Below are positions 8,160-17,016 of a stretch of 28,700 nucleotides of DNA, in pieces. Both the position numbers and the translations under genes were made by a program. A model generated the notes under the pieces. That model was not told the origin of the DNA, did no database searches, and worked only from the letters and a program-made list of their open reading frames with translations. Source of the DNA: ZCTH02-B3 sp036563895 (lineage in GTDB: Bacteria > Bacillota > Bacilli > Paenibacillales > Paenibacillaceae); assembly GCA_036563895.1 (NCBI GenBank), contig DATCLN010000216.1, positions 1 through 28,700 of the forward strand, given 5' to 3'. Positions within the stretch are counted from its first letter, which is position 1; every line of letters starts with the position of its first letter.

Positions 8160-9935
8160 GTGCCGCGGCTCACCATTTACCGGAAAATCCTCATCCTGAT
8201 CGTTTTGCTGCTGCTTCCGGTGCTGCTCCTTTACTATTTTTCCAACCGGATTTCCAACGGGGTCATCCGCCAGCAGATCGAGTGGTCCAACCTGAACCAG
8301 CTTTCCTTCTTCGCCAACCAGCTGGACGCCAAGATGGAGCAGCTTTCCATGTTCCCCGTCATCATCAGCTACGATCCCCACATCCGGCAGTTCGTCGACA
8401 CGGCGCCGGAGCAGCGCGGCCTGATGCTGGTCGAACAGTCCCGGGTCCTGAGCAAGCTGGGCCTGCAAAGCGTGTCCAGCGACTGGAACAACGAGCTGAC
8501 CATCGTGTTTCCGGGCGAAAACCGGCTGCTCTCTTCCAGCATTTTTCTGAACATGGGCGACGTTCGTCCGGTGGACGGCCGCATCCGCTCCAACTGGACC
8601 TACCAGCCGCCCGCCGCGGGGCGGGACGGCGCCTTCGTCCGGGAAATCGCCGAGCCCGCGTCGGCGGAAGGATTCGCGCAGGCAAAGGCGGTGTACCAGA
8701 TCCGCTTTTTCCGCTCCAATCTGGTGGAGATGCTCCACGCCTACAAGGCGGACCACGACCGGTATCCGTTCTTTTTCCACCGGCATCACGGGACGATTTT
8801 CGCTTCCGAAGCCTTTGCCGACGATGAGGTCATCGGGCAGATCATCGGGCACATCAGGCAGCATCCCCTGAGGGACCCATCCGGCCAGTTCGCCATGCGG
8901 GCCAGCGGCCAGCGCATTCTGGTCAGCTATGTGCAATCCGAACAGCTGGGCTGGTATCTGATCGACTACACCCCGATGGAACAGATCCTGTCCCCCATCA
9001 CCCGGATCGGCCGCCTGTTTTATCTGTCCATCGGTCTATTGCTGCTCATGGGGGCGATCGCCGCCTACGTGCTGTACAGCCAGGTGCAAAGGCCGATCCT
9101 GGCGCTGATCGCCGGCATGCAGAGCTTCAAGCGCGGCAAATTTTCGGCGCGCATCGCCTACGACGCCGGGAACGAGTTCAATTTCCTCTTCCGCCGGTTC
9201 AACGAAATGGCCGAACAGATCCAGACGCTGATCGAAGACGTGTACGCGGAACGCATCCGCTCCCGCGAAGCCAAGCTCAAGCAGCTGCAGTCCCAGATCA
9301 ATCCGCATTTTCTGTACAATTCTTTGTTTTTCATCATCAACTCTTCGGCGATGGGCGACCACGACGCGGTGGAGGCGATGGCGCACCACCTGGCGGAGCT
9401 GTTCCGCTATTCGACCCGCACCGACGACCAGTTGGTCACGCTGGGCGAAGAGCTGGAAATGGTGCGGCATTACCTGTCCATCCATCATCTGCGGATGCAC
9501 CGCCTGGAGTTCGAGATCTCGGTCCCCGAAGAAATACTGGCCGAACCGGTGCCCAAGATGATCCTGCAGCCGATCGTCGAAAACGCCGTCGAGCACGGCA
9601 TCGCGGACAAGCCCGGCGGCGGCCGGATCGCCGTCACCGGCGAGCGGGACGGGGAGACCTGCCGCGTCCGCGTCGCCGACAACGGCTCCGGGATGGAGGA
9701 GCGGGAACTTGAGCAGCTGCGGGAACGGCTCGGGCAGCCGATGGACGGCGGGAAGGGATTCGGCACCTGGAACGTCCACCACCGGCTGCTGAACCATTTC
9801 GGGGAAGGGTCGGGGTTGCATTTCGAGCGGAACGAAACGGGGGGACTCACGGTGACCCTGGTCTGGAACCGCAGTGCGGACACGAATTCCGCCGAGGGAG
9901 GGGAGAGGAATGATCGGACTGCTCATCGTGGATGA
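8160..9935 (+). CDS. Sensor histidine kinase, YesM type
   Basis: A 591-residue membrane kinase. It has TM1 at about 9-28, a large extracytoplasmic sensor region (30-285) and TM2 at 286-306. A HAMP-like segment (about 308-360) follows, then the His_kinase domain with phospho-acceptor H383 in QINPHFLYNS, and a HATPase domain with the N box around N475 (PIVENAVEHG) and DNGSGM at 507-512. The glycine motif of the ATP lid is GKGFGTWNV. GTG 8160 is preferred because a GGGGGAGAGGGG purine run sits just upstream; an in-frame ATG at 8133 has no ribosome binding site. It overlaps the response regulator start by 26 nt. Kinases of this class often sense sugars with a neighbouring ABC transporter; the ligand is unknown. 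Confidence 0.9.
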   Translation: MPRLTIYRKILILIVLLLLPVLLLYYFSNRISNGVIRQQIEWSNLNQLSFFANQLDAKMEQLSMFPVIISYDPHIRQFVDTAPEQRGLMLVEQSRVLSKLGLQSVSSDWNNELTIVFPGENRLLSSSIFLNMGDVRPVDGRIRSNWTYQPPAAGRDGAFVREIAEPASAEGFAQAKAVYQIRFFRSNLVEMLHAYKADHDRYPFFFHRHHGTIFASEAFADDEVIGQIIGHIRQHPLRDPSGQFAMRASGQRILVSYVQSEQLGWYLIDYTPMEQILSPITRIGRLFYLSIGLLLLMGAIAAYVLYSQVQRPILALIAGMQSFKRGKFSARIAYDAGNEFNFLFRRFNEMAEQIQTLIEDVYAERIRSREAKLKQLQSQINPHFLYNSLFFIINSSAMGDHDAVEAMAHHLAELFRYSTRTDDQLVTLGEELEMVRHYLSIHHLRMHRLEFEISVPEEILAEPVPKMILQPIVENAVEHGIADKPGGGRIAVTGERDGETCRVRVADNGSGMEERELEQLRERLGQPMDGGKGFGTWNVHHRLLNHFGEGSGLHFERNETGGLTVTLVWNRSADTNSAEGGERNDRTAHRG

Positions 9936-11643
9936 CGAACCCCATGTGGTCGAGCGCCTGACCGCCACCATCGACTGGGCCTCCGAAGGCATCGGCCAGG
10001 TGCACGGCGCTTATTCCGCGGACGAAGCGCTGGCCTTGCTGCAAGTATGCTCCGTCGACATCGTCATCACGGACATCCGCATGCCGGGGATGAACGGTCT
10101 GGAACTCATCGCCGAAATCAAATCCCGCTGGCCGAAGACGAAATGCATCCTGCTGTCGGGGTATTCCGATTTCGAGTATGCCAGGGAAGCCATTTTGCAC
10201 GAAACGAAGGATTATCTGCTGAAACCGGTGAAGGTGCCGGAACTGTTGCAAAGCGTCCGGCGGGTCAAGGCAGAGCTGGAAGAGGAATGGAACCGGGTGC
10301 TGTCCGTGCGGCGCCTGCAGGAGGCGATGAAGGAGCATCTGCCCCTTCTCCAGGCCAAATTGCTGGGCGATCTGCTGCAGGGGCTGCGGCCGGCTTCCGG
10401 GCAGCTGTCCGAAAAGCTGAAGCAGCTGGAGCTTGCGCCCTTCGACGGCTGCACCTTCGCGCTGATGACGGTGCGCATGGAGGAGTCGCTGACCGCCCAG
10501 TACGAATCCCACCTTTCCCTGATGGAATACGCCATTGGCAACATGGTCACCGAGCTGTTCGGCGGCCGGTTCCACATCTGGGGAACGAAGGACGTCCACG
10601 ATTATCTGGTGTTCGCGATGACGCCGAAGGAGTCTCTTGGGGAGCGGGAGTCCGCCGCGGGGGAGCCGCCTGTGCGGGAGTTGTCCGAGGAGGAGTCGCC
10701 TGTGCGGGAGCTGTCCGCGGGGGAGCCGCTCCCGGAGGGGGCTCCGGACGCCGGCCGGGACCTGCTCCGGTGGCTGGAACGGACCGCGTCGCAGCTCCAG
10801 GCGGCCGTCAGCACGTGGCTGAAGGGCACCGTCTCCGTGGCGGTCTCCCCGTGGGGGACGTTTCCGGACGATGTGCCGGCGCTGCACGCCCGCTGCTTCG
10901 CCGCCTTCCGGAAATGGGCGGGGTACGAAACCGGGGTGTTTCTGCGGGTGGACGCGGACGGCTGGAGCGAGCCGCACATCCAGCCCTTGCGGCAGCTGGC
11001 GGAACCGCCGACGCTGGTCCATCTGCTGGACGCCGGCCGGTGGAACGAGGCGGCGGCGAAGCTGGACGGAATTTTGGCCGAATTGCAGGAGCGCTGGCCG
11101 GAATCCGAGGAGCATTGGCTGGAGGCGTTTTTTCATCTGGCGTCGGCCTTCCTCCACGTCGCCCACAAGAACCGGCGCCTGCTGTCCGATCTGATCGGCG
11201 GCGATTACGGCAAACTAACGGGAGTCGCCTCCGTCCGTTCCGTCCGCGCCCTCCGGGAGTGGTCCTTCCGGGTGCTGGAACGACTGCGGGAGGACGCGCT
11301 GCGGGAGTCGAAGGATTCCCGGAGCCTGCTCATCCGGGACATCAAGGCGTACATCGACCGCCACCTGGCGCAGGACATCTCCCTGCAGGCCATCGCCGGG
11401 CACGTCCACATGCACCCCGTCTATGTGTCCAAACTGTTCAAGCAGGAAACCGGGGAGAACCTGAGCGACTACATCAGCCGCGTCCGCATGGCCAAGGCGG
11501 AGTACCTGCTCAGGCACACGAACGAGAAAATTTACGAAATCGCGCAGAAAGTCGGCTATCTGCAGCCCCATTCCTTCAACCAGGCGTTCCGGAAGGCGTT
11601 CAACATGACGCCGCAGGAGTACCGCAATCGGCTGAACCGGTGA
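9910..11643 (+). CDS. AraC-type response regulator, YesN type
   Basis: A 577-residue DNA-binding partner of the upstream kinase. The receiver domain (1-120) has the acidic pair D8/D9, phosphorylated D55 in VITDIRMPG, S83 and K105. A long middle region (about 130-465) links it to a C-terminal AraC helix-turn-helix domain (about 475-577) beginning IKAYIDRHLAQDISLQ and ending in FNMTPQEYRNRL. ATG 9910 has GGGAGAGG directly upstream and lies inside the 3' end of the kinase gene, so the two are coupled. The middle region contains 10-residue repeats (EPPVRELSEE, ESPVRELSAG) encoded by a 30-bp DNA repeat. It likely activates the transporter operon in response to the kinase signal. Confidence 0.92.
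   Translation: MIGLLIVDDEPHVVERLTATIDWASEGIGQVHGAYSADEALALLQVCSVDIVITDIRMPGMNGLELIAEIKSRWPKTKCILLSGYSDFEYAREAILHETKDYLLKPVKVPELLQSVRRVKAELEEEWNRVLSVRRLQEAMKEHLPLLQAKLLGDLLQGLRPASGQLSEKLKQLELAPFDGCTFALMTVRMEESLTAQYESHLSLMEYAIGNMVTELFGGRFHIWGTKDVHDYLVFAMTPKESLGERESAAGEPPVRELSEEESPVRELSAGEPLPEGAPDAGRDLLRWLERTASQLQAAVSTWLKGTVSVAVSPWGTFPDDVPALHARCFAAFRKWAGYETGVFLRVDADGWSEPHIQPLRQLAEPPTLVHLLDAGRWNEAAAKLDGILAELQERWPESEEHWLEAFFHLASAFLHVAHKNRRLLSDLIGGDYGKLTGVASVRSVRALREWSFRVLERLREDALRESKDSRSLLIRDIKAYIDRHLAQDISLQAIAGHVHMHPVYVSKLFKQETGENLSDYISRVRMAKAEYLLRHTNEKIYEIAQKVGYLQPHSFNQAFRKAFNMTPQEYRNRLNR
10642..10745 (+). repeat. 30-bp in-frame tandem repeat inside the response regulator gene
   Basis: Two near-identical 30-bp copies start at GAG 10663 and 10693, sharing CGCCTGTGCGGGAG. 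A shortened copy precedes them (from 10642) and a decayed copy follows (from 10723). They encode Glu/Pro/Ser-rich decapeptides in the linker between receiver and output domains. Confidence 0.8.
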
Positions 11644-11686
11644 CGGTCCGGCGGGGACCGGCGATGCCGCGCATCTATAAATCGGA

Positions 11687-11731
11687 GGCAATCGGGCAAT
11701 ACTGGCAAGTATAAGCCCGGTTGCCTTTTTT
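11687..11731 (+). terminator. Intrinsic terminator after the two-component genes
   Basis: An 11-bp stem, GGCAATCGGGC (11687-11697) / GCCCGGTTGCC (11715-11725), with one G-U pair. An extra ATACT/AGTAT pairing lies in the loop, and six T residues follow (11726-11731). It closes the transporter/sensor cassette 41 nt before lonB. Confidence 0.88.
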
Positions 11732-11772
11732 GCGGGAGCAAACCGCGGGCGGCCAGCGGGAGGTTGATACGG

Positions 11773-13611
11773 ATGGAGTTCAGCATGCTCCTGATGATCG
11801 TCCAGGTATTTTTCGCCATGGTCATCGGCTTCTATTTCCTGACGCTGCTGCGCAACCAAAAATCGAACCGGATCGCGGTGGACCGCGAGTCGCGCAAGGA
11901 GCTGGAGAAGCTGCGCAAGATGCGGGCGATTTCGCTGACGAAGCCGCTGGCGGAGAAGACCCGGCCCGTGTCCATGCGCGACATCGTCGGCCAGCAGGAC
12001 GGGCTGCGCGCGCTGAAGGCGGCCCTGTGCAGCGGCAATCCGCAGCACGTCATCATCTACGGACCGCCCGGCGTCGGCAAGACGGCGGCGGCACGGGTCG
12101 TGCTGGAGGAAGCGAAGAAAAACCCGAAGTCCCCGTTCCGTCCCGACGCCAAGTTCCTGGAAATCGACGCCACCACCGCCCGTTTCGACGAACGGGGCAT
12201 CGCCGACCCGCTCATCGGGTCCGTGCACGACCCCATATATCAAGGCGCCGGGGCGATGGGCGTCGCCGGCATTCCCCAGCCGAAGCCGGGCGCGGTGACG
12301 AAGGCCCACGGCGGCATCCTGTTCATCGATGAGATCGGGGAGCTCCATCCGATCCAGATGAACAAGCTGCTCAAGGTCCTGGAAGACCGCAAAGTGTTCC
12401 TGGAGAGCGCCTACTACCACGCGGAGGACCCGAACATCCCCGCGTACATCCACGACATTTTCCAGAACGGCCTGCCCGCCGACTTCCGCCTCGTCGGCGC
12501 CACGACCCGTTCCCCGGCGGAACTGCCTCCGGCCCTGCGCAGCCGCTGCATGGAAATTTACTTCCGGCCGCTGCTGCCGGACGAGATCGGGCAGATCGCC
12601 GAGAACGCCATAATGAAACTGGGCTTTCCGCCGCAGCCCGAGGCGGTGGAGGTGGTGAAACGGTACGCCACCAACGGGCGCGAGGCGGTCAACATCATCC
12701 AGCTGGCCGCCGGGCTGGCGCTGTCGGAAAACCGGGAGTCCGTCACCGCCGCCGACGTGGAGTGGGTGGTCAACAGCAGCCAGATCCCGCCGCGCCTGGA
12801 ACGGAGGGTGCCGGACAAGCCGCAGGTGGGGCTGGTCAACGGCCTGGCCGTGTACGGCCCAAACATGGGCGCGCTGCTGGAAATCGAAGTGACGGCGATT
12901 CCCGTGGCGCGCGGGAAGGGAAGCTGCACCGTCACCGGCGTCGTGGAAGAGGAGGAGCTGGGCGGCGGCGAGCGCACGCTGCGCCGCAAGAGCATGGCCC
13001 GCGGCTCCGCGGACAATGTGCTGACCGCCCTCCGCCGGCTGGGCTTCCGGCCGGACCGGTACGAACTGCACATCAACTTTCCGGGCGGCATGCCGGTGGA
13101 CGGCCCGTCGGCGGGGCTGGCCATGGGCGTCGCCATCGTGTCCGCGATCACCGGACTGCCGGTGGACAACAAGCTGGCCATGACCGGCGAGGTGAGCATC
13201 CGGGGCCTGGTGAGGCCGGTGGGCGGCGTCATCGCCAAGGTGGAGGCGGCGATCCAGGCCGGCGCCGAGACGGTGCTCATTCCGAAGGAGAACGAGCTGG
13301 CCATGCTGTGCGGGCTCGACCGGGTGAGAGTGGTGCCCGTGGAGCGGCTGGACGAAGCGCTCCGCTTCGTCTTCGGCGACCGGCTGAAGCTCGCCGGCGG
13401 CGGAGCCGGGAGCGAAGGGGCGCCGCTGTCGGCCGCGTCGGGCGACCGCCTGGCGGTTTCTTCCGCCGGCCCGGTGCTGCGCGCCGGTTCCGCCGACGCC
13501 GATGCGCCCGCCGGCGCGGGTGCGCGCAAGGCCACCGCGTCCCCCGGTTCCGCCGGTTGCGACGGGCCTTCGCCCGACGTGCCGGACGTTCCGGCCGCCC
13601 CCGCCAATTGA
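11773..13611 (+). CDS. lonB: LonB-type ATP-dependent protease
   Basis: A 612-residue protease of the sporulation-associated LonB group. An N-terminal membrane-spanning segment lies at about 6-25, followed by an AAA+ domain with Walker A GPPGVGKT (97-104) and Walker B ILFIDEIGE (182-190), and a Lon peptidase domain with the Ser-Lys dyad S446 (DGPSAG) and K489 (VGGVIAK). ATG 11773 has GGGAGG nine nt upstream; an in-frame TTG at 11764 touches that site and is unlikely. The body aligns closely with the Bacillus subtilis protein, as I recall it, up to about residue 540. It then continues as about 70 residues rich in Ala, Gly, Ser and Pro that are not part of the family core. In B. subtilis it works in the developing forespore. 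Confidence 0.94.
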   Translation: MEFSMLLMIVQVFFAMVIGFYFLTLLRNQKSNRIAVDRESRKELEKLRKMRAISLTKPLAEKTRPVSMRDIVGQQDGLRALKAALCSGNPQHVIIYGPPGVGKTAAARVVLEEAKKNPKSPFRPDAKFLEIDATTARFDERGIADPLIGSVHDPIYQGAGAMGVAGIPQPKPGAVTKAHGGILFIDEIGELHPIQMNKLLKVLEDRKVFLESAYYHAEDPNIPAYIHDIFQNGLPADFRLVGATTRSPAELPPALRSRCMEIYFRPLLPDEIGQIAENAIMKLGFPPQPEAVEVVKRYATNGREAVNIIQLAAGLALSENRESVTAADVEWVVNSSQIPPRLERRVPDKPQVGLVNGLAVYGPNMGALLEIEVTAIPVARGKGSCTVTGVVEEEELGGGERTLRRKSMARGSADNVLTALRRLGFRPDRYELHINFPGGMPVDGPSAGLAMGVAIVSAITGLPVDNKLAMTGEVSIRGLVRPVGGVIAKVEAAIQAGAETVLIPKENELAMLCGLDRVRVVPVERLDEALRFVFGDRLKLAGGGAGSEGAPLSAASGDRLAVSSAGPVLRAGSADADAPAGAGARKATASPGSAGCDGPSPDVPDVPAAPAN

Positions 13612-13664
13612 ACGCCGATTCGGCGCCGGCCGCCTCTGTCCGGCGCCCGGACCGCCGGCAACAC

Positions 13665-13687
13665 CCCCCTGTCGGGGGCCTTTTTTT
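13665..13687 (+). terminator. Intrinsic terminator after lonB
   Basis: A 5-bp all-GC stem, CCCCC (13665-13669) / GGGGG (13674-13678), with a TGTC loop, then CC and seven T residues (13681-13687). It separates lonB from lonA. Confidence 0.75.
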
Positions 13688-13699
13688 GTGCCCCCGATT

Positions 13700-13728
13700 T
13701 TGCGGGAAGTCCTTACATTTGATAAAAT
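13700..13728 (+). promoter_or_regulatory. Probable promoter of lonA
   Basis: TTGCGG (13700-13705), a 17-nt spacer and TAAAAT (13723-13728). The -10 matches five of six positions and the -35 only three. It immediately follows the lonB terminator. The -10 overlaps an in-frame ATG at 13727, which argues that lonA starts further downstream. Confidence 0.5.
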
Positions 13729-13774
13729 GACGAAAAAACCGAAGGCTCAACACCGAAAGCGAGGTGCCCGGAAC

Positions 13775-16231
13775 TTGGGTTCGAGGGAGCCGAAAACCCG
13801 TACCTTGCCGCTTCTTCCGCTGCGCGGGCTGCTCGTTTTCCCGAGCATGGTGCTGCATCTCGATGTCGGCCGGGAAAAATCCGTCAGGGCGCTGGAGCGG
13901 TGCATGGTGGGCGATCACATGATCCTGCTGTGCTCCCAGTCGGAAGTGAACATCGAGGAACCGACCCATGACGACATCTACCGTGTGGGCACCATCAGCC
14001 GGGTGCGCCAGATGATCAAGCTGCCGAACGGCACGATCCGCGTGCTGGTGGAAGGCGTCGTCCGGGCGCGAATCGAGGAATATCTGCCCAACGACCGCTT
14101 CTACGAGGTGGTCGTCCGGGAACTGCCGGAACAGACGGTGGAAAGCTTCGAAGTGGACGCCCTCATGCGGGCGGTGCTCAACCAGTTCGAACATTACATC
14201 CATCTGTCCAAGCGCGTGTCGCCGGAGACCCTGGTGGCCGTCGCCGACATTCACGAACCGGGCCGCCTGGCCGACGTCGTCGCCAGCCACCTGACCCTCA
14301 AGATCAAGGACAAGCAGGAGATTCTGGAAACCATCGACGTCCGCGAGCGGCTGGAGAAGCTGCTGAACCTGCTGAGCAACGAGCGCGAGGTATTGGAGCT
14401 TGAGCGCAAGATCAGCCAGCGGGTCAAGAAGCAGATGGAAAAGACCCAGAAGGAATACTATCTGCGCGAGCAGATGAAGGCCATCCAGAGGGAGCTGGGC
14501 GAAAAGGAAGGCCGCGCCGGCGAGGTGGAAGAGCTTCGCCAGCAGCTGGCCGAAGCGAACATTCCCGAGAAGATCGCGCAGAAAATCGAGAAGGAAATCG
14601 ACCGCCTGGAGAAAACGCCGCCCTCTTCCGCGGAAGGGTCGGTCATCCGGCACTACGTGGAATGGCTGCTTGCCCTGCCGTGGAGCAAGAAAACCGAAGA
14701 CCATCTGGATCTGGCCGAGGCCGAGCGCATCCTTGAGGAGGAGCATTACGGGCTGGAAAAGCCGAAGGAGCGGGTCCTCGAATACCTGGCCGTGCAAAAG
14801 CTCGTCCAGAAGCTGAAAGGCCCGATCCTGTGCTTCGTCGGCCCTCCGGGCGTCGGCAAGACGTCGCTCGCCCGTTCCATCGCCAAGGCCCTGGGCCGCG
14901 AATTCGTGCGCGTGTCCCTCGGCGGGGTGCGGGACGAGGCGGAAATCCGAGGCCACCGGCGCACCTATGTGGGCGCGATGCCCGGCCGCATCATCCAGGG
15001 CATGCGCAACGCCGGCACGCTGAACCCGGTCTTCCTGCTGGACGAAATCGACAAAATGGCGATGGACTTCCGCGGCGACCCGGCGGCGGCCCTGCTCGAG
15101 GTGCTCGATCCGGAGCAGAACTCCGCCTTCAGCGACCATTACATCGAGCTGCCCTTTGACCTGTCGTCGGTCATGTTCATCACCACGGCCAACGCCGTGC
15201 ACAACATCCCGCGGCCGCTGCTCGACCGGATGGAAGTGCTGTACATTCCCGGCTATACCGAGCTGGAGAAGCTGGAGATCGCCAGGCGGCACCTCTTGCC
15301 CAAGCAGCGGAGGGACCACGGGCTTGAGGAGCATCAGCTCGAAGTGCCGGAGTCGACGCTGCTCAAGCTGATCCGCGAGTACACCCGCGAATCCGGCGTG
15401 CGCCAGATGGAGCAGCAGCTGGCGGCCATCTGCCGCAAGGCGGCCAAGGCGATCGTGGCCAATCCGGAAGCCGCTCCCGTGGTGGTGGACGAAGCGCGCC
15501 TGCGGGAGTTTCTCGGCCCCGAGAAATACCGCTACGGCGTCAAGGAAAACGAAGACCAGGTGGGCGCGGCCACGGGCCTGGCCTGGACGGAGGCGGGCGG
15601 CGACACGCTGGTCATCGAAGTGACCGTCATGCCCGGCGACGGCAAGCTCACTCTGACCGGCAAGCTCGGCGACGTGATGAAGGAGTCGGCGCAGGCCGCC
15701 TACAGCTACACGCGGAGCCGGGCGGCCGATTACGACATCGATCCGCATTTTTACAAAACGACCGATATCCACATCCATATTCCCGAAGGAGCCATTCCGA
15801 AGGACGGGCCGTCGGCGGGGATCACCATCGCCACCGCCCTTATCTCCGCGCTTTCGGGCCGCAAGGTGTTGAGCGATGTGGCCATGACCGGGGAAATCAC
15901 GCTGCGCGGCCGCGTGCTGCCCATCGGCGGCCTGAAGGAAAAAGCGCTGGCCGCCCACCGGGCGGGCATCCGGAAGGTGCTGTTTCCGAAGGAAAACGAG
16001 CGGGACATGGAGGAGATCCCGGAAAGCGTGCGGGAAGCCCTCGAATTCGTGCCCGTGACCCACATGGACGAGGTGCTGCGCCACGCCCTGGCGGATCCGC
16101 TGCCGGAGCGCCCTGTGCCGCGGTATTCGGAAAACGGATCGATGGATCCGCAGCCCGCCGCCGGGCCGCAGCCGGCACTGGATCCGGCGGTCGACGAGGC
16201 GGAGGGGACGCCTTCGCTGGGCGCCCACTGA
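13775..16231 (+). CDS. lonA: ATP-dependent protease Lon (LonA)
   Basis: An 818-residue cytoplasmic housekeeping protease that degrades damaged and short-lived regulatory proteins. The N-terminal substrate-binding domain begins LPLLPLRGLLVFPSMVLHLD. A coiled region (about 200-270) follows, then AAA+ Walker A GPPGVGKT at 356-363, Walker B PVFLLDEIDKM, and the peptidase domain with Ser680 (KDGPSAG) and Lys723 (GGLKEK). TTG 13775 is chosen: it has GAGGTG eight nt upstream and gives the short N-terminal tail typical of the family, whereas ATG 13727 lies in the apparent -10 box. The last 40 or so residues (from about 778) are a Pro/Ala-rich tail. engB starts 13 nt later and is co-transcribed. Confidence 0.96.
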   Translation: MGSREPKTRTLPLLPLRGLLVFPSMVLHLDVGREKSVRALERCMVGDHMILLCSQSEVNIEEPTHDDIYRVGTISRVRQMIKLPNGTIRVLVEGVVRARIEEYLPNDRFYEVVVRELPEQTVESFEVDALMRAVLNQFEHYIHLSKRVSPETLVAVADIHEPGRLADVVASHLTLKIKDKQEILETIDVRERLEKLLNLLSNEREVLELERKISQRVKKQMEKTQKEYYLREQMKAIQRELGEKEGRAGEVEELRQQLAEANIPEKIAQKIEKEIDRLEKTPPSSAEGSVIRHYVEWLLALPWSKKTEDHLDLAEAERILEEEHYGLEKPKERVLEYLAVQKLVQKLKGPILCFVGPPGVGKTSLARSIAKALGREFVRVSLGGVRDEAEIRGHRRTYVGAMPGRIIQGMRNAGTLNPVFLLDEIDKMAMDFRGDPAAALLEVLDPEQNSAFSDHYIELPFDLSSVMFITTANAVHNIPRPLLDRMEVLYIPGYTELEKLEIARRHLLPKQRRDHGLEEHQLEVPESTLLKLIREYTRESGVRQMEQQLAAICRKAAKAIVANPEAAPVVVDEARLREFLGPEKYRYGVKENEDQVGAATGLAWTEAGGDTLVIEVTVMPGDGKLTLTGKLGDVMKESAQAAYSYTRSRAADYDIDPHFYKTTDIHIHIPEGAIPKDGPSAGITIATALISALSGRKVLSDVAMTGEITLRGRVLPIGGLKEKALAAHRAGIRKVLFPKENERDMEEIPESVREALEFVPVTHMDEVLRHALADPLPERPVPRYSENGSMDPQPAAGPQPALDPAVDEAEGTPSLGAH

Positions 16232-16244
16232 GGGAGGAGTGCCG

Positions 16245-16841
16245 GTGAAGGTCACCCACTGCGAACTGGCGGCCAGCGCGGCTTCTCCGGAGCAGTTTCC
16301 CCGGGACGGCCTGCCGGAGATCGCCCTGGCGGGCCGCTCCAACGTCGGCAAGTCGTCGCTGGTCAACCGCCTGACGGGGCATCGCGGGCTGGCGCGCACC
16401 AGCTCGCAGCCGGGCAGGACGCGCCTGTTGAACTTCTACCGAATCAACCGCGCGTTTTACCTGGTGGACGTGCCCGGATACGGGTACGCCAAGGTCTCCA
16501 AAGCGGAGCGCCAGCGCTGGGGCCGCCTGATCGAGGGCTATTTGCGGGACCGGCCGCAGCTCCGCCTCGTGCTGCTCATCGTCGACTTCCGCCACCCCCC
16601 GACGGACGACGACCGAATGATGTACGAGTGGCTGGTCTGGCACGGCATCCCGCTGTGCGTCGTCGGCACGAAGGCCGACAAGGTGTCCCGCGGCCATCAC
16701 CTGAAACACGCCCGCATCGCGCGGGAAACGCTGGGGATGGCCGAGGAGCATCCCTTCGTGCCCTTTTCGGCGGAGACCGGGCTTGGCCGGGACGAACTGT
16801 GGAAGCGGATCGAAGAGCGGCTGCGGGAAAAAAGCCCGTGA
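16245..16841 (+). CDS. engB: Ribosome biogenesis GTP-binding protein EngB (YihA/YsxC)
   Basis: A 198-residue essential GTPase needed for large ribosomal subunit assembly. The G motifs are complete: G1 GRSNVGKS (30-37), G2 threonine region RTSSQPGRT, G3 DVPGYG (75-80), G4 TKAD (142-145), and a late SAE. The start is GTG 16245, giving MKVTHCELAA as in relatives; an in-frame GTG at 16239 touches the GGGAGGAG ribosome binding site. The order lon-engB-hem is a conserved Bacillales arrangement. Confidence 0.95.
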   Translation: MKVTHCELAASAASPEQFPRDGLPEIALAGRSNVGKSSLVNRLTGHRGLARTSSQPGRTRLLNFYRINRAFYLVDVPGYGYAKVSKAERQRWGRLIEGYLRDRPQLRLVLLIVDFRHPPTDDDRMMYEWLVWHGIPLCVVGTKADKVSRGHHLKHARIARETLGMAEEHPFVPFSAETGLGRDELWKRIEERLREKSP

Positions 16842-17016
16842 ATGACCCGCGCGAAAGCGAGGATAACGGGTAATTCGGCGGGCAGATCGCGGGAGGTTTT
16901 GGATTTTTCCCGAAAATCACGGATTATCGCGCGCGGCAGGAAAGCGGAGGAAAGGGCGTTTGTCGTATAATAAAAATCGGGAACAAATCGCAACCCATAA
17001 GAATTGAGGAGATATT
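16842..17016 (+). promoter_or_regulatory. Intergenic region with promoter of the following unassigned gene
   Basis: A consensus -10 box TATAAT lies at 16966-16971 with no convincing -35 at 17 nt. It is followed at 17005-17011 by the ribosome binding site TGAGGAG and the ATG at 17017. A weak inverted repeat CGGGA/TCCCG (16890-16912) is not followed by T residues on this strand. No terminator of the lonA-engB unit is obvious. Confidence 0.5.

Noticed and set aside
13727..13774. ATG 13727 as the start of lonA
   Set aside because: It overlaps a likely -10 box (TAAAAT 13723-13728) and adds 16 basic residues not typical of Lon; TTG 13775 has a properly spaced ribosome binding site.
13277..16399. 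Minus-strand open frame of 1040 codons opposite lonA, and similar long antisense frames opposite clpX/ispG, hemC/cobA-hemD and hemB/hemL
   Set aside because: They lie exactly opposite well-recognised genes, have arginine/histidine/valine-rich composition and no ribosome binding site; they result from the high-GC third codon positions of the true genes.
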